DNA from: Jiangella gansuensis DSM 44835
GTDB lineage: Bacteria; Actinomycetota; Actinomycetes; Jiangellales; Jiangellaceae
Reading direction: 5' to 3'
DNA: 64,000 bases
NCBI RefSeq assembly: GCF_000515395.1
Contig: NZ_KI911782.1
Span: forward strand, 3,966,606 to 4,030,605
The position numbers were made by a program, and so were the translations under genes. A model generated the notes under the pieces. That model was not told the origin of the DNA. It did no database searches and saw only the letters and a program-made list of their open reading frames with translations. This document shows positions 9,147-17,255 of the stretch, piece by piece (the first letter of the stretch is position 1; the number at the start of each line of letters is the position of its first letter).

Positions 9147-10466
9147 ATGCGCCCACCTGTCCGGCGTCTCGAGCGGTCCACCGAACTCCATCGCAGGGCC
9201 GGCCTGACGGCACCGGGAGGGGTGCACTCCAACGTCCGCCTGCCCGGGCCGAGGGTCTTCTTCGATCGCGGCCAGGGCGCTTGGCTGTACGGCGTCGATG
9301 GGGAGGACTACGTCGACTACCTGATCGGGCAGGGTCCGAACTTCCTCGGTCATGCGCCGGCCCGGGTGCTCGACGCTGTCACCGAGGCGTGCCGGGACGG
9401 CTTGATCTACGGCGGTCAGCACGAGCTGGAGGTCGAGGCGGCAGAAGTCGTGTGCGCCGCGCTCGGTTGGCCGGACATGGTGCGGTTCGGTGCGTCCGGG
9501 ACCGAGGCCGTGCAGGCGGCGCTGCGGGTGGCCCGCGCTGCCACCGGCCGATCCCGGGTGATCCGCTTCGAGGGGCACTATCACGGATGGCTCGACAATG
9601 TGCTCGTGGCGCCGGACGGCGACGGCGGCTGGGGGATCGCCAGCACGGGCCAGCTCGCAAGCCATCTCGACGACGTCGTCACCCTTCCGTGGAACGACGC
9701 GGAACGGGTGGCCGAGGTGCTGCGGCACGACGCCGGCCGGATCGCCGCCGTCGTCATGGAGCCGGTCATGATCAACGCCGGTGTCATCGAACCGCGGCCG
9801 GGTTATCTGGAGCGCGTGCGCGAGCTGTGCTCGGGCTACGGCGTCGTGCTGATCTTCGACGAGGTCCTCACCGGGTTCCGGCTGGGACTCGGCGGCGCCG
9901 CAGCCCGCTACGGCGTCGTCCCCGACCTGGCGACGTACGCCAAGGCGATGGCCGGCGGCTGGCCGGCATCGGCACTGGCCGGGCGGTCGGACCTGATGGA
10001 GCTGTTCGGGACGGGCGAGGTCAACCACTCCGGGACGTTCAACGGCTCGGTGCTGGCGACAGCCGCCGTCAAAGCGAGCGTCGAGTGGTTGCGGGACGAC
10101 CCGCCCTACCTGGCCGTCGCCGAACACGGCACGGCGTTGATGGCCGGCATCCGCGAACTCGGCATGGCACATGGGCTGCCGTTGCGGGTGGAGGGCCTGC
10201 CGGCGGCGTTCCACGTCTCCTTCGGCGCGGCCGACGTCCACGACTACCGGAGCCTGCAGCAGCTCGATCTCGGCCGCTACGAGCGGCTGGCCGAGGCGCT
10301 GGTCGACAACGGCATCTGGGTCGCTCCTCGCGGCGTCTGGTACGTGTCGGCCAGCCACGGACCGGCGGAGTTGGACGCGGCGCTGACCCGATTCGGCAGG
10401 GCGCTCGCACAGTGGCGGGACGTGGCCGCCGCACCCGCGCGTCCGTCCTTGGAAGCGCGGCTATGA
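9147..10466 (+). CDS. class III aminotransferase (glutamate-1-semialdehyde aminomutase-like)
   Basis: 439 residues. This is a fold-type I PLP enzyme: FGASGTEAVQAALR binds the cofactor phosphate, FDEVLTGFR supplies the Asp to the pyridine nitrogen (about residue 238), and Lys266 in TYAKAMAGGWP forms the Schiff base. The N-terminal PGGVHSNVR resembles HemL, but the gene is not among haem genes; related proteins act on beta- or omega-amino acids. AAGGAG eight bases before the ATG at 9147 fixes the start, although the frame is open from 9003. Its stop overlaps the next ATG (ATGA). It is the first gene of a three-gene coupled operon. Confidence 0.88.
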   Translation: MRPPVRRLERSTELHRRAGLTAPGGVHSNVRLPGPRVFFDRGQGAWLYGVDGEDYVDYLIGQGPNFLGHAPARVLDAVTEACRDGLIYGGQHELEVEAAEVVCAALGWPDMVRFGASGTEAVQAALRVARAATGRSRVIRFEGHYHGWLDNVLVAPDGDGGWGIASTGQLASHLDDVVTLPWNDAERVAEVLRHDAGRIAAVVMEPVMINAGVIEPRPGYLERVRELCSGYGVVLIFDEVLTGFRLGLGGAAARYGVVPDLATYAKAMAGGWPASALAGRSDLMELFGTGEVNHSGTFNGSVLATAAVKASVEWLRDDPPYLAVAEHGTALMAGIRELGMAHGLPLRVEGLPAAFHVSFGAADVHDYRSLQQLDLGRYERLAEALVDNGIWVAPRGVWYVSASHGPAELDAALTRFGRALAQWRDVAAAPARPSLEARL

Positions 10467-12043
10467 CCACCACCTTCGACCACCTGACCATCTCCGACGT
10501 CCTGCGCCACCGAGTCTCGGCCGACGCGGGCCGTTCGTTCCTCACGTACTGCGACCCGCAGGAGCCGCACACCACCAGGACCTGGACGTACGCCGACTGT
10601 GCGGCGGACGTCGCGGTGACACGGCAGCTGCTGCGCACGCTCGGGGTGCGCGCCGGCGACCGGGTGGTGCTGCACATGGAGAACTCGCCGGAGTTCGTGG
10701 TGGCCCTGCTGGCCATCGTCGGCGTCGACGCCGTCGCAGTCCCGACGATCACCCAATACGCCGCCGACGAGCTGGCCTTCGTCGTCGAGCACAGCGAATG
10801 CGCGGCGATCGTCACGAACCTGCGCCATCAGGGCATGGTGGAGCGGGTCGCGGCCGCGGCGAGCATCCCGCCGCCGGTGATCCGCGGCACCACCGTCACC
10901 AACGGACGACACCGGGCGCGGCTGCCGTCTACGCGACTGCCCGGTGATGACGGCCCGCCCGGGCGGCGCACCGCCGTCCTCATGTACACGTCGGGCACCA
11001 CCGGCCGGCCCAAGGGCGTCATGCTCTCGCACGCCGCCTGCCTGGCCGCCGGCGCGACGACGCGCAACGAGACCGGCCTGCGCCCGGATGACCGGTCGTA
11101 CTGCGTGCTGCCGCTGTTCCACGTCAACGCGATGTGCTTCCAGTTGCTGCCGACCCTGTTGACCGGCTCGCACCTCGTCGTCGGGCCGGGGTTCAGCGCT
11201 CGTGCGTACTGGCCGGTGGTGGCGGGGCAGGGGATCACCGTCGGCAATCTCACGGCCGGGCCGCTGCGCATCCTGCTGGCAGCGCCCGCGTCGGCCGCGG
11301 ACGCCGCGACCCCGATGCGGCTCATGATGTACGCGCTGCCGCTGGACCGCGACGAGATCCGCGCGGTGTCGTCCCGCTTCGGGGTCGACGTATCGATGGG
11401 GTGGGGTCTGACGGAGTCCGCGGCCTGCGGCACCCGCACGCCGCTGCTGCTCGATCCGCGGCACGACTGGCAGTCCATCGGCATGGTCAGCCCGGGCTGG
11501 CAGCTGCGGGTACTCGACGATGACGCTGCCGACGGCACCGAGGCGCGGCCCGGTGACGTGGGCGAGCTTGTCATCCGTGGACCGTCAATCATGACCGGCT
11601 ACTTCAAGGACCCGGAGGCGACACGCGAGGTGCTCGACGACGACGGCTGGCTGCGCACCGGCGACCTGGGCCGGCTCGACGACGGCTATGTGTTCTTCCA
11701 CGACCGCAAGAAGGATGTCATCAAGGTGAAGGGCGAGAACGTCGGCGCCGGGGAGGTGGAGCGGGTGCTGCTCGACCACCCGCAGGTCGAGGGGTGCGCG
11801 GCGATCGGCGTGCCGGATCCGATCCTGGGTGAGCGGCTGGTGGTGTTCGTGGTGCCGGTCGCCGGCACGACGCCGGTGGCCGAGGCGCTGCGGGCGTACT
11901 GCGCGGAACGGCTGGCGGCGTTCAAGGTGCCGTCGGAGGTCGTGCCCGTCAACGAACTGCCGCGCACGTCCATCGGCAAGATCCGCAAGGCTGAGTTGCG
12001 TAGCCAGGCGGCGAGCCTGCTGACCGGACGGACCCGTCCGTGA
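10463..12043 (+). CDS. AMP-dependent acyl-CoA synthetase/ligase
   Basis: 526 residues. ANL-superfamily motifs are complete: the ATP loop MYTSGTTGRPKG at about residues 174-185, MGWGLTES (A5), WLRTGDLGRLDDGYVFF (A7), DRKKDVIKVKGENVGAGEVE (hinge, A8) and the catalytic lysine in SIGKIRKAE near residue 512. It activates a carboxylic acid as acyl-AMP and then usually the CoA thioester. It is translationally coupled on both sides (ATGA before, GTGA after), so it probably supplies or consumes the same metabolite as the aminotransferase and the E1 enzyme. Confidence 0.9.
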   Translation: MTTTFDHLTISDVLRHRVSADAGRSFLTYCDPQEPHTTRTWTYADCAADVAVTRQLLRTLGVRAGDRVVLHMENSPEFVVALLAIVGVDAVAVPTITQYAADELAFVVEHSECAAIVTNLRHQGMVERVAAAASIPPPVIRGTTVTNGRHRARLPSTRLPGDDGPPGRRTAVLMYTSGTTGRPKGVMLSHAACLAAGATTRNETGLRPDDRSYCVLPLFHVNAMCFQLLPTLLTGSHLVVGPGFSARAYWPVVAGQGITVGNLTAGPLRILLAAPASAADAATPMRLMMYALPLDRDEIRAVSSRFGVDVSMGWGLTESAACGTRTPLLLDPRHDWQSIGMVSPGWQLRVLDDDAADGTEARPGDVGELVIRGPSIMTGYFKDPEATREVLDDDGWLRTGDLGRLDDGYVFFHDRKKDVIKVKGENVGAGEVERVLLDHPQVEGCAAIGVPDPILGERLVVFVVPVAGTTPVAEALRAYCAERLAAFKVPSEVVPVNELPRTSIGKIRKAELRSQAASLLTGRTRP

Positions 12044-14058
12044 CCGTGACCGGGCCGGCGTCGCGGGCGGCAGCGCAACCGCCGGCGGACGACCTGGTCG
12101 AGATGTACCGGCGGATGCGCCGCATCCGCCGCTTCGAGGAACGGGCCGGCGAGCTGTACCGCGCCACCGAGGTGCCCGGCTTCCTGCACCTGTCCATCGG
12201 CCAGGAGGCGAGCGCCGTCGGCGCGTGCTGGCCGCTGCGCGACTCTGACGCCATCACGTCCACGCACCGCGGCCACGGGCATTGCCTGGCCAAGGGTCTG
12301 GACGCGGTGTCGATGTTCGCCGAGCTCATGGGCCGCGAGAGCGGGACGTGCCACGGCCGCGGCGGCTCCATGCACATCGCCGACCCCGGCCGCGGCGTCT
12401 ACGGCGCCAACGGCATCGTCGGCGCCGGGCTGCCGATCGCCGGTGGAGTGGCCACCGCGTTCCAGCTGACCGGACGCGACGGCGTCGTCGTGGCCTTCTT
12501 CGGCGACGGCGCCGTCGCTCAAGGGGCGTTCCACGAGGCCGTCAACCTCGCGTCGGTGTGGGGTCTGCCCGTCGTCTTCCTCTGCGAGAACAACCACTAC
12601 GCGGAGTTCTCCCGGGCTGAGGACCAGCATCGGGCGACGCTCGCGGACCGCGCGGGCGGCTACGGCATCGGCTACGAGTACGTCGACGGAAACGACGTCG
12701 GCGCGGTCGCCACGCTGATGAGGACAGTGGCCGACGAGGTCCGGGCCGGCAGCGGTCCGGTGCTCGTCGAGGCCGACACCTACCGCTGGCACGGCCACTA
12801 CGAGGGCGATCCGGAGCGGTACCGTGACGCCGCGGAGCTGGCCCGGTGGCGCTCGCGCGATCCCCTCGAGGTGGCCCGGTCCGCGCTGGCCGCCGCGGGT
12901 GTCGAGCCGGAGTTCCTGGACGCGGTGGATCGCGCGGTCGAGGACGAGATCGTCGCGGCCGTCGACGCCGCCCGGGCCGCACCCGAGCCGGCGCCGTCCA
13001 CCCTGTCCGACCACGTCACGGCGCCGCGTCCGACGGTGCTGGAGACGCCGGTGGCGGTGGCGCCGTCGGGGCCGGGCGCGGCGGGGGAGCGGTACCGGGT
13101 CATGGACGCCGTCCGGGACGCACTCGACCAGGAGCTCGCGCTGGACCCGGCGGTCTTCGTCGCCGGCATCGACGTCGGCGCCGGCGGCAACGTGTTCGGG
13201 CTGACCCGGGGCCTGGCCGAAACCTATCCCGGCCGGGTGCGGGACACCCCGATCAGCGAGACCGCGATCATGGGTGTTGCCGTCGGCGCCGCGATGGCCG
13301 GGATGCGGCCTGTCGTCGAGATCATGTACATGGACTTCATCGGGGCCTGTTTCGACCAGCTGCTCAACCAGGCCGCCAAGTTGCGTTTCATGACCGGCGG
13401 CCGCGCGTCGATGTCGCTCGTCGTGCGCACCCAGTTCGGCGCGGGGCGGTCATCGGGCAGCCAGCACTCGCAGAGCCTGGAGGCGTTGCTGGCCCATGTG
13501 CCCGGTCTCAGCGTGGTGATGCCGTCGACGCCCGCGGACACCTATGGGCTGCTGCGCGCGGCGATCCGCGACCCGAACCCGGTCGTGTTCGTCGAGAACA
13601 GGTTGCTGTACGGGTTCCGCGGAGCGAAACCGCCGCCGGACCATCTGGTGCCGCTCGGCCGCGCCGTCGTCCGGCGTCCCGGCACTGACGTCACGGTGGT
13701 GTCGTGGTCCCGGATGGTGCACGAGGCGCTGGCGGCGGCTGAGGCCGTGGCGGGCGAAGGCATCAACGCCGAGGTCATCGACCTGCGGACCATTGCGCCG
13801 CTGGACTGGGCGACGGTCGTGGCCTCCTTGGAGCGGACGAACCGCCTGGTCATCGCACACGAGGCAGTGCAGGACTTCGGCGTGGGGGCAGAGCTGGCCG
13901 CCCGTGCAGTCAGCGACGGCTTCTGGCACCTCGACGCCCCGGTGATGCGGGTGGCGCCGCCCCCGACACCGGCCCCCTACGCGCCGTCGCTGGAACGGGT
14001 CTGGCTACCCGGCCGGCAGGCCATCGCCGACGCCCTCCACGCGATCGTCCGGATCTGA
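12040..14058 (+). CDS. fused 2-oxoacid dehydrogenase E1 alpha-beta subunit (thiamine-diphosphate dependent)
   Basis: 672 residues in two parts. Residues 1-320 are an E1-alpha domain with the thiamine-diphosphate motif GDGAVAQG...ENN (about 155-185) and GRGGSMH. After an Ala/Pro-rich linker, residues 347-672 are an E1-beta domain (DTPISETAIMGVAVGAAM, VPGLSVVMPSTPADTYGLL, VFVENRLLYG). Most E1-alpha/beta pairs are separate proteins. The fusion resembles acetoin or branched-chain type E1, which decarboxylates a 2-oxo acid and passes the acyl group to E2 lipoate. No E2 or E3 gene is in the window, so it must borrow partners or use the carbanion otherwise. GTG overlaps the preceding stop. Confidence 0.9.
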   Translation: MTVTGPASRAAAQPPADDLVEMYRRMRRIRRFEERAGELYRATEVPGFLHLSIGQEASAVGACWPLRDSDAITSTHRGHGHCLAKGLDAVSMFAELMGRESGTCHGRGGSMHIADPGRGVYGANGIVGAGLPIAGGVATAFQLTGRDGVVVAFFGDGAVAQGAFHEAVNLASVWGLPVVFLCENNHYAEFSRAEDQHRATLADRAGGYGIGYEYVDGNDVGAVATLMRTVADEVRAGSGPVLVEADTYRWHGHYEGDPERYRDAAELARWRSRDPLEVARSALAAAGVEPEFLDAVDRAVEDEIVAAVDAARAAPEPAPSTLSDHVTAPRPTVLETPVAVAPSGPGAAGERYRVMDAVRDALDQELALDPAVFVAGIDVGAGGNVFGLTRGLAETYPGRVRDTPISETAIMGVAVGAAMAGMRPVVEIMYMDFIGACFDQLLNQAAKLRFMTGGRASMSLVVRTQFGAGRSSGSQHSQSLEALLAHVPGLSVVMPSTPADTYGLLRAAIRDPNPVVFVENRLLYGFRGAKPPPDHLVPLGRAVVRRPGTDVTVVSWSRMVHEALAAAEAVAGEGINAEVIDLRTIAPLDWATVVASLERTNRLVIAHEAVQDFGVGAELAARAVSDGFWHLDAPVMRVAPPPTPAPYAPSLERVWLPGRQAIADALHAIVRI

Positions 14059-14164
14059 GAGCCGCACGGCGCCTGCTTGACAGCCCATCGAGTTGTAACG
14101 TATCAAAACGATAGTGTTGTCTAGCGAAACGCCCGGCTCACTGTCCGGGAGACGGGAGGCGGAG

Positions 14165-15421
14165 ATGTCCGTGGGTTTCCGGTCGTTCCTGGCGGTTGAG
14201 ACGGGGCCATGCGTGGCCACCGTGATCGAGCACATGGATCGGTGGTCGCGCTCCAAGGAGATCGACATCCCGGCGGGTGCGCCTGGCCGGCACGTGCTCG
14301 ACCCGGACGACATCATCACCATCGCCCGGCACCAGGAAGACGGCCGCACCGTGTACCGGTGGCGGCGTCTGCATCCGTTCGCGCGGGGCATGAACGAGAT
14401 CTGGCGCACCACCGTCACGGCGGTCGAGGTCAAGGGCGCGCCGGGTTGGCTGTGGACGGAGATCGAGGTCGCCGACGACGAGAGCGATCGTCCGGCGCGC
14501 GTCCCGTTCATGTCGGTCCCGGCGGTGCTCCGCGAGCTGCTGGCCGATCTGCCGTGTCGGGACGGGGTGGTTCCGACGTCGACCGAGCCGACGTGGGTCG
14601 GCTTCGACGACCTGCCCGACCTGATGGACTACCTGGCCGACGACACGAGGCTCGGACCGGTCTACGTCGCGCGTCAGGGAGCGCGGGACGCTGTGGGATT
14701 CCATTCCTGGGCCTCGGAGGTGATGCGGGAGGTCGTCGGGCTGGGCACCACCTACCTTCTCGGGACGCCGGTGGAGCAGGAGTTCAACGACATGGTCGGC
14801 GAGCTGCACGCGATCCCCGAGGGCGCCATCCGGACCTACCTGCCCGGAGTCGACCTCGACGACCCCCGCGACCCACGCCGTCACCAGATCCTCGGGTCGG
14901 TTCGGATCGACCGGAGCGGTCCTCGTCGATTGGCCTACATCTTCGGGCTCTCGCAGCGGGACCGGGGCACGCTCACGCCGCTTCCAGCCGAAGCCTGGGA
15001 GGTCGAGCACATGCTGTCGGCCGGCGAAGCCGCGCAGTACTTCGGTACCGCGGGAGCGGATCTGCGGATCGTGCCGAACCGTGCCGTCGCGGACCCGGCA
15101 CTCGGCGACGCGGCGACGGCGGGCTCTACCCTCGCCGCGACCTCGTCGGACGGTGTCGTCGGTGCGTCCGAGGGGCGCGGGCGAACCGGGCAGCAAAGCG
15201 GCACCCTGTCGCGGCGCGGGCAACATCGCCGGCTGGTCGAACTGCTCGAGGAGAACGAGCGTCTTCGTGCCGAAGTCGAGCGGTTGCAGGAGGTCGTAGG
15301 TGCCAATCAGTACGACGTGGGCGTGCTGGCTGCCGTGGAGGCGCTCGAGGGCGAGGTCAAGTCACTGCGCCACCGGCTCGGCCTGGATGCTCACGCCGCA
15401 CGCCAGCTCAACGCTTCATGA
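14165..15421 (+). CDS. uncharacterised protein with C-terminal coiled coil
   Basis: 418 residues. I do not recognise the family. The N-terminal third is beta-rich and contains RYEH-free, Trp/Arg-rich text such as YRWRRLHPFARGMNEIW. The middle reads like an alpha/beta domain (GPVYVARQGARDAVGFHSW, YLLGTPVEQEF, GAIRTYLPGVDLDDPRDPRR). A low-complexity linker follows, then a heptad-patterned helix (LVELLEENERLRAEVERLQ) near residues 350-410. The tail suggests oligomerisation or docking to a partner. GGAGGCGGAG just before the ATG at 14165 sets the start. Its neighbour is a possible 44-residue peptide. Upstream, 14098-14120 is AT-rich with a TATC/GATA dyad, a likely promoter. Confidence 0.6.
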   Translation: MSVGFRSFLAVETGPCVATVIEHMDRWSRSKEIDIPAGAPGRHVLDPDDIITIARHQEDGRTVYRWRRLHPFARGMNEIWRTTVTAVEVKGAPGWLWTEIEVADDESDRPARVPFMSVPAVLRELLADLPCRDGVVPTSTEPTWVGFDDLPDLMDYLADDTRLGPVYVARQGARDAVGFHSWASEVMREVVGLGTTYLLGTPVEQEFNDMVGELHAIPEGAIRTYLPGVDLDDPRDPRRHQILGSVRIDRSGPRRLAYIFGLSQRDRGTLTPLPAEAWEVEHMLSAGEAAQYFGTAGADLRIVPNRAVADPALGDAATAGSTLAATSSDGVVGASEGRGRTGQQSGTLSRRGQHRRLVELLEENERLRAEVERLQEVVGANQYDVGVLAAVEALEGEVKSLRHRLGLDAHAARQLNAS

Positions 15422-15465
15422 TCCCTGGGCAGTCGGGCGGATCATGCTATAAATGCAGGAAGACT

Positions 15466-15600
15466 ATGAGTAGCAGTCCGCTTCCGACTGGGCGGGAGGT
15501 CGTGACTATCGGTACGAGCGTGTGGCCGCCGGGTGGGCCCATATGTCACATCGCCACAATGTTCCCCGACGACGAATTCAATGTTTCGGTTTGCATCTGA
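15466..15600 (+). CDS. possible small peptide of 44 residues
   Basis: An ATG at 15466 preceded by AGGAAG (five-base gap) and an upstream TATAAA opens a 44-codon frame beginning MSSSPLPTGREVV and ending FNVSVCI. It has two cysteines. No family is recognised. It lies in a 400-bp gap between the coiled-coil protein gene and the GNAT-like gene, on the same strand. The rest of that gap (15601-15826) shows nothing clear. It may be a real small gene or chance. Confidence 0.3.
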   Translation: MSSSPLPTGREVVTIGTSVWPPGGPICHIATMFPDDEFNVSVCI

Positions 15601-15826
15601 GGCCAGCTGGAGGACAATCACCGGTACCACTCGTGCAGAGACCGGCCCGCAGTCTCGGAGAAGGCGAGCGAGCCGTGTCCATGCAGCAGTGTTCTTGCGC
15701 GCGCGGTGGTTCCAGCTCGCATTTCTCGGGTAGCGCCTCGGACAGATGCAGGCAGCACCAGAAATGGGCATCGGCGAGCGCCTACCGTCTATCGCTTTGG
15801 CCCTTCCATGTGGCGAGGTGGCTGAG

Positions 15827-16477
15827 ATGGCCGAACTGCCGGCGAACCCTATGTCGGTCGAACTGTCCGTTACCCATCGAATGCTGTGGTGGCAGACCGT
15901 CACGGACGACGACATGCCCGAGCACTGGCGGGTGTCGGCTGACGTCTGGGATCTCGACGCCTGTGCGGACGAGGACCGCCATGTCGCGGACGTCCAGTTG
16001 GCAGTAGCTGACCTCAACCGTGACCGGAACCTGCTCGATTCGCTGGAGTTGGGCGAGTGGACGCTGGAGTTCATCGCGGAGACCGTCATCGATCTCGCCG
16101 ATGGAACACTCGTGCCAGATCTCGACGCTCGGATCGGCGATGGTCCGCCGCGCATGGTGATCGTGTGCTGGTTCGAGTTGGCCGAGCGATGGCGCGGTCA
16201 CGGTCTGGCCGCCCCGCTCCTCGCGTCGGCGTTGGAACGCTTCTCCAACAGTGCCCGTCTCGCTGTGTGCCGGATATCGCCGGCCGACCTACTGCACCGC
16301 AATGCTGATCGGGTGTCGGCCGAACTCACCTGTGTGCGATTGGGGGTTCTACTGGAACGGATCGGCTTCTTCCGCTGGAACGGTGTCTACGTCGTCGACC
16401 TCAAGAACCGTGAGCTGATCGACGCGAGCTTCGATCCGCTGGAGCGTTGGGGGCCGTACAGCGACGAGAACTCATGA
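15827..16477 (+). CDS. GNAT-like acetyltransferase-fold protein
   Basis: 216 residues. The segment IVCWFELAERWRGHGLAAPLLASALERF reproduces the GNAT pattern of strand 4 followed by the acetyl-CoA pyrophosphate loop (R-G-H-G-L-A) and helix 3. The late strand LLERIGFFRWNGVYVVDL fits the C-terminal part of the fold. The N-terminal half is atypical, so the acceptor is unknown. The ATG at 15827 has GAGG about 9 bases upstream. Convergent to the FMN-barrel gene. Confidence 0.55.
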   Translation: MAELPANPMSVELSVTHRMLWWQTVTDDDMPEHWRVSADVWDLDACADEDRHVADVQLAVADLNRDRNLLDSLELGEWTLEFIAETVIDLADGTLVPDLDARIGDGPPRMVIVCWFELAERWRGHGLAAPLLASALERFSNSARLAVCRISPADLLHRNADRVSAELTCVRLGVLLERIGFFRWNGVYVVDLKNRELIDASFDPLERWGPYSDENS

Positions 16478-16568
16478 GCATGCGGCCTTTCCAGCCGAGT
16501 CCCGGATCCTGTGGTGAACGTTGTCATATCTCCGCCGCCACGGACCGGCCGGCTCACGGAGTCAGAGC

Positions 16569-16835
16569 TCAGATGCGGTAGCTGAGGTCCTTGGCGGCGA
16601 GTGAGTCGGGCCGCAGGCGCAGCCAGACCGTGCCCTCCAGGGCGGGGTCGGCGTGCAGCGCCGGGTCTGCTCGGACGTGGTCCGCGAGCCTCGCCCACGG
16701 CCCGGTGAGGATCCAGAACGCGCCGTCCTCCCACAGGTACCAGGCCGGCCGTACGGTGGGGCCGTTGGTGGCCACGCGGGCCGTCAGCGGCCGGGCGAGG
16801 AAGGCGTCGACGTCGATCTCGTTCTGCCGTGCCAT
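16569..16835 (-). pseudogene. shortened pyridoxamine-phosphate-oxidase-like protein
   Basis: 88 residues. The N-terminus (EIDVDAFLARPLTARVATNGPTVRPAWYLWEDGAFWILTGPW in scattered blocks) is typical of the FMN-binding split-barrel family, whose members are usually about 130-150 residues. After HVRADPAL the frame jumps directly to a C-terminal-like LRLRPDSLAAKDLSYRI. The central strands of the barrel are missing, and the residues ADPALHADPAL at the joint suggest a deletion between short repeats. It could be a minimal functional variant, but loss of the middle barrel makes FMN binding doubtful. Confidence 0.55.
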
Positions 16836-16885
16836 GGGTCGCCCTCCGGGGTGCTGCGTTGGGCGTCCATAGTGACACCGGCAGG

Positions 16886-17110
16886 TCAGAGCAGGTCGCG
16901 CGGGGACACGTGGAGGGCGCGAGCCAGCCGGTGGATGTTGATCAGTGCGACGTTGCGCTCGCCGCGTTCGATGGAGCCGACGTAGGTGCGGTGGAGGTCA
17001 GCGCGATCGGCCAGTTCCTCCTGGCTCAGTCCCAGCTCCTTGCGCAGTTCCCTCACGCGTCGGCCGAAGGCGGCGCGCACGTCGCGTTCGGCGTCGGGAG
17101 CTGTGGGCAC
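16886..17110 (-). CDS. small XRE-family helix-turn-helix regulator
   Basis: 74 residues, nearly all one HTH_3 domain: FGRRVRELRKELGLSQEELA, then HRTYVGSIERGERNVAL and INIHRLARALHVSP. The size and the IERGERN motif resemble controller (C) proteins of restriction-modification systems, yet no nuclease or methylase is next to it. It lies 50 bases upstream of the shortened FMN-barrel gene on the same strand and divergent from the AlkZ-like gene, which it might regulate. Confidence 0.82.
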   Translation of the reverse strand: MPTAPDAERDVRAAFGRRVRELRKELGLSQEELADRADLHRTYVGSIERGERNVALINIHRLARALHVSPRDLL

Positions 17111-17255
17111 CCGTCTACGCTGGTGCTCGACAGCCTATGGATCTACAGACGATGAGTCGCATTCTCTGTCTGTCGCGTCACGCCGACGGTGTGAATCCGG
17201 CAGTCCACGCGGATCGGACGGGCGGCTTCGGCGGTCGGGCGGGAGGTTGACCACC

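Noticed and set aside
8889-10358. Upstream extension of the IclR frame
   Set aside because: It is antisense to the well-supported aminotransferase gene; the IclR protein starts at 8888.
9140-10462. N-terminal extension of the CoA-ligase frame
   Set aside because: It is an alternative frame of the aminotransferase gene; the ligase ATG at 10463 overlaps its stop.
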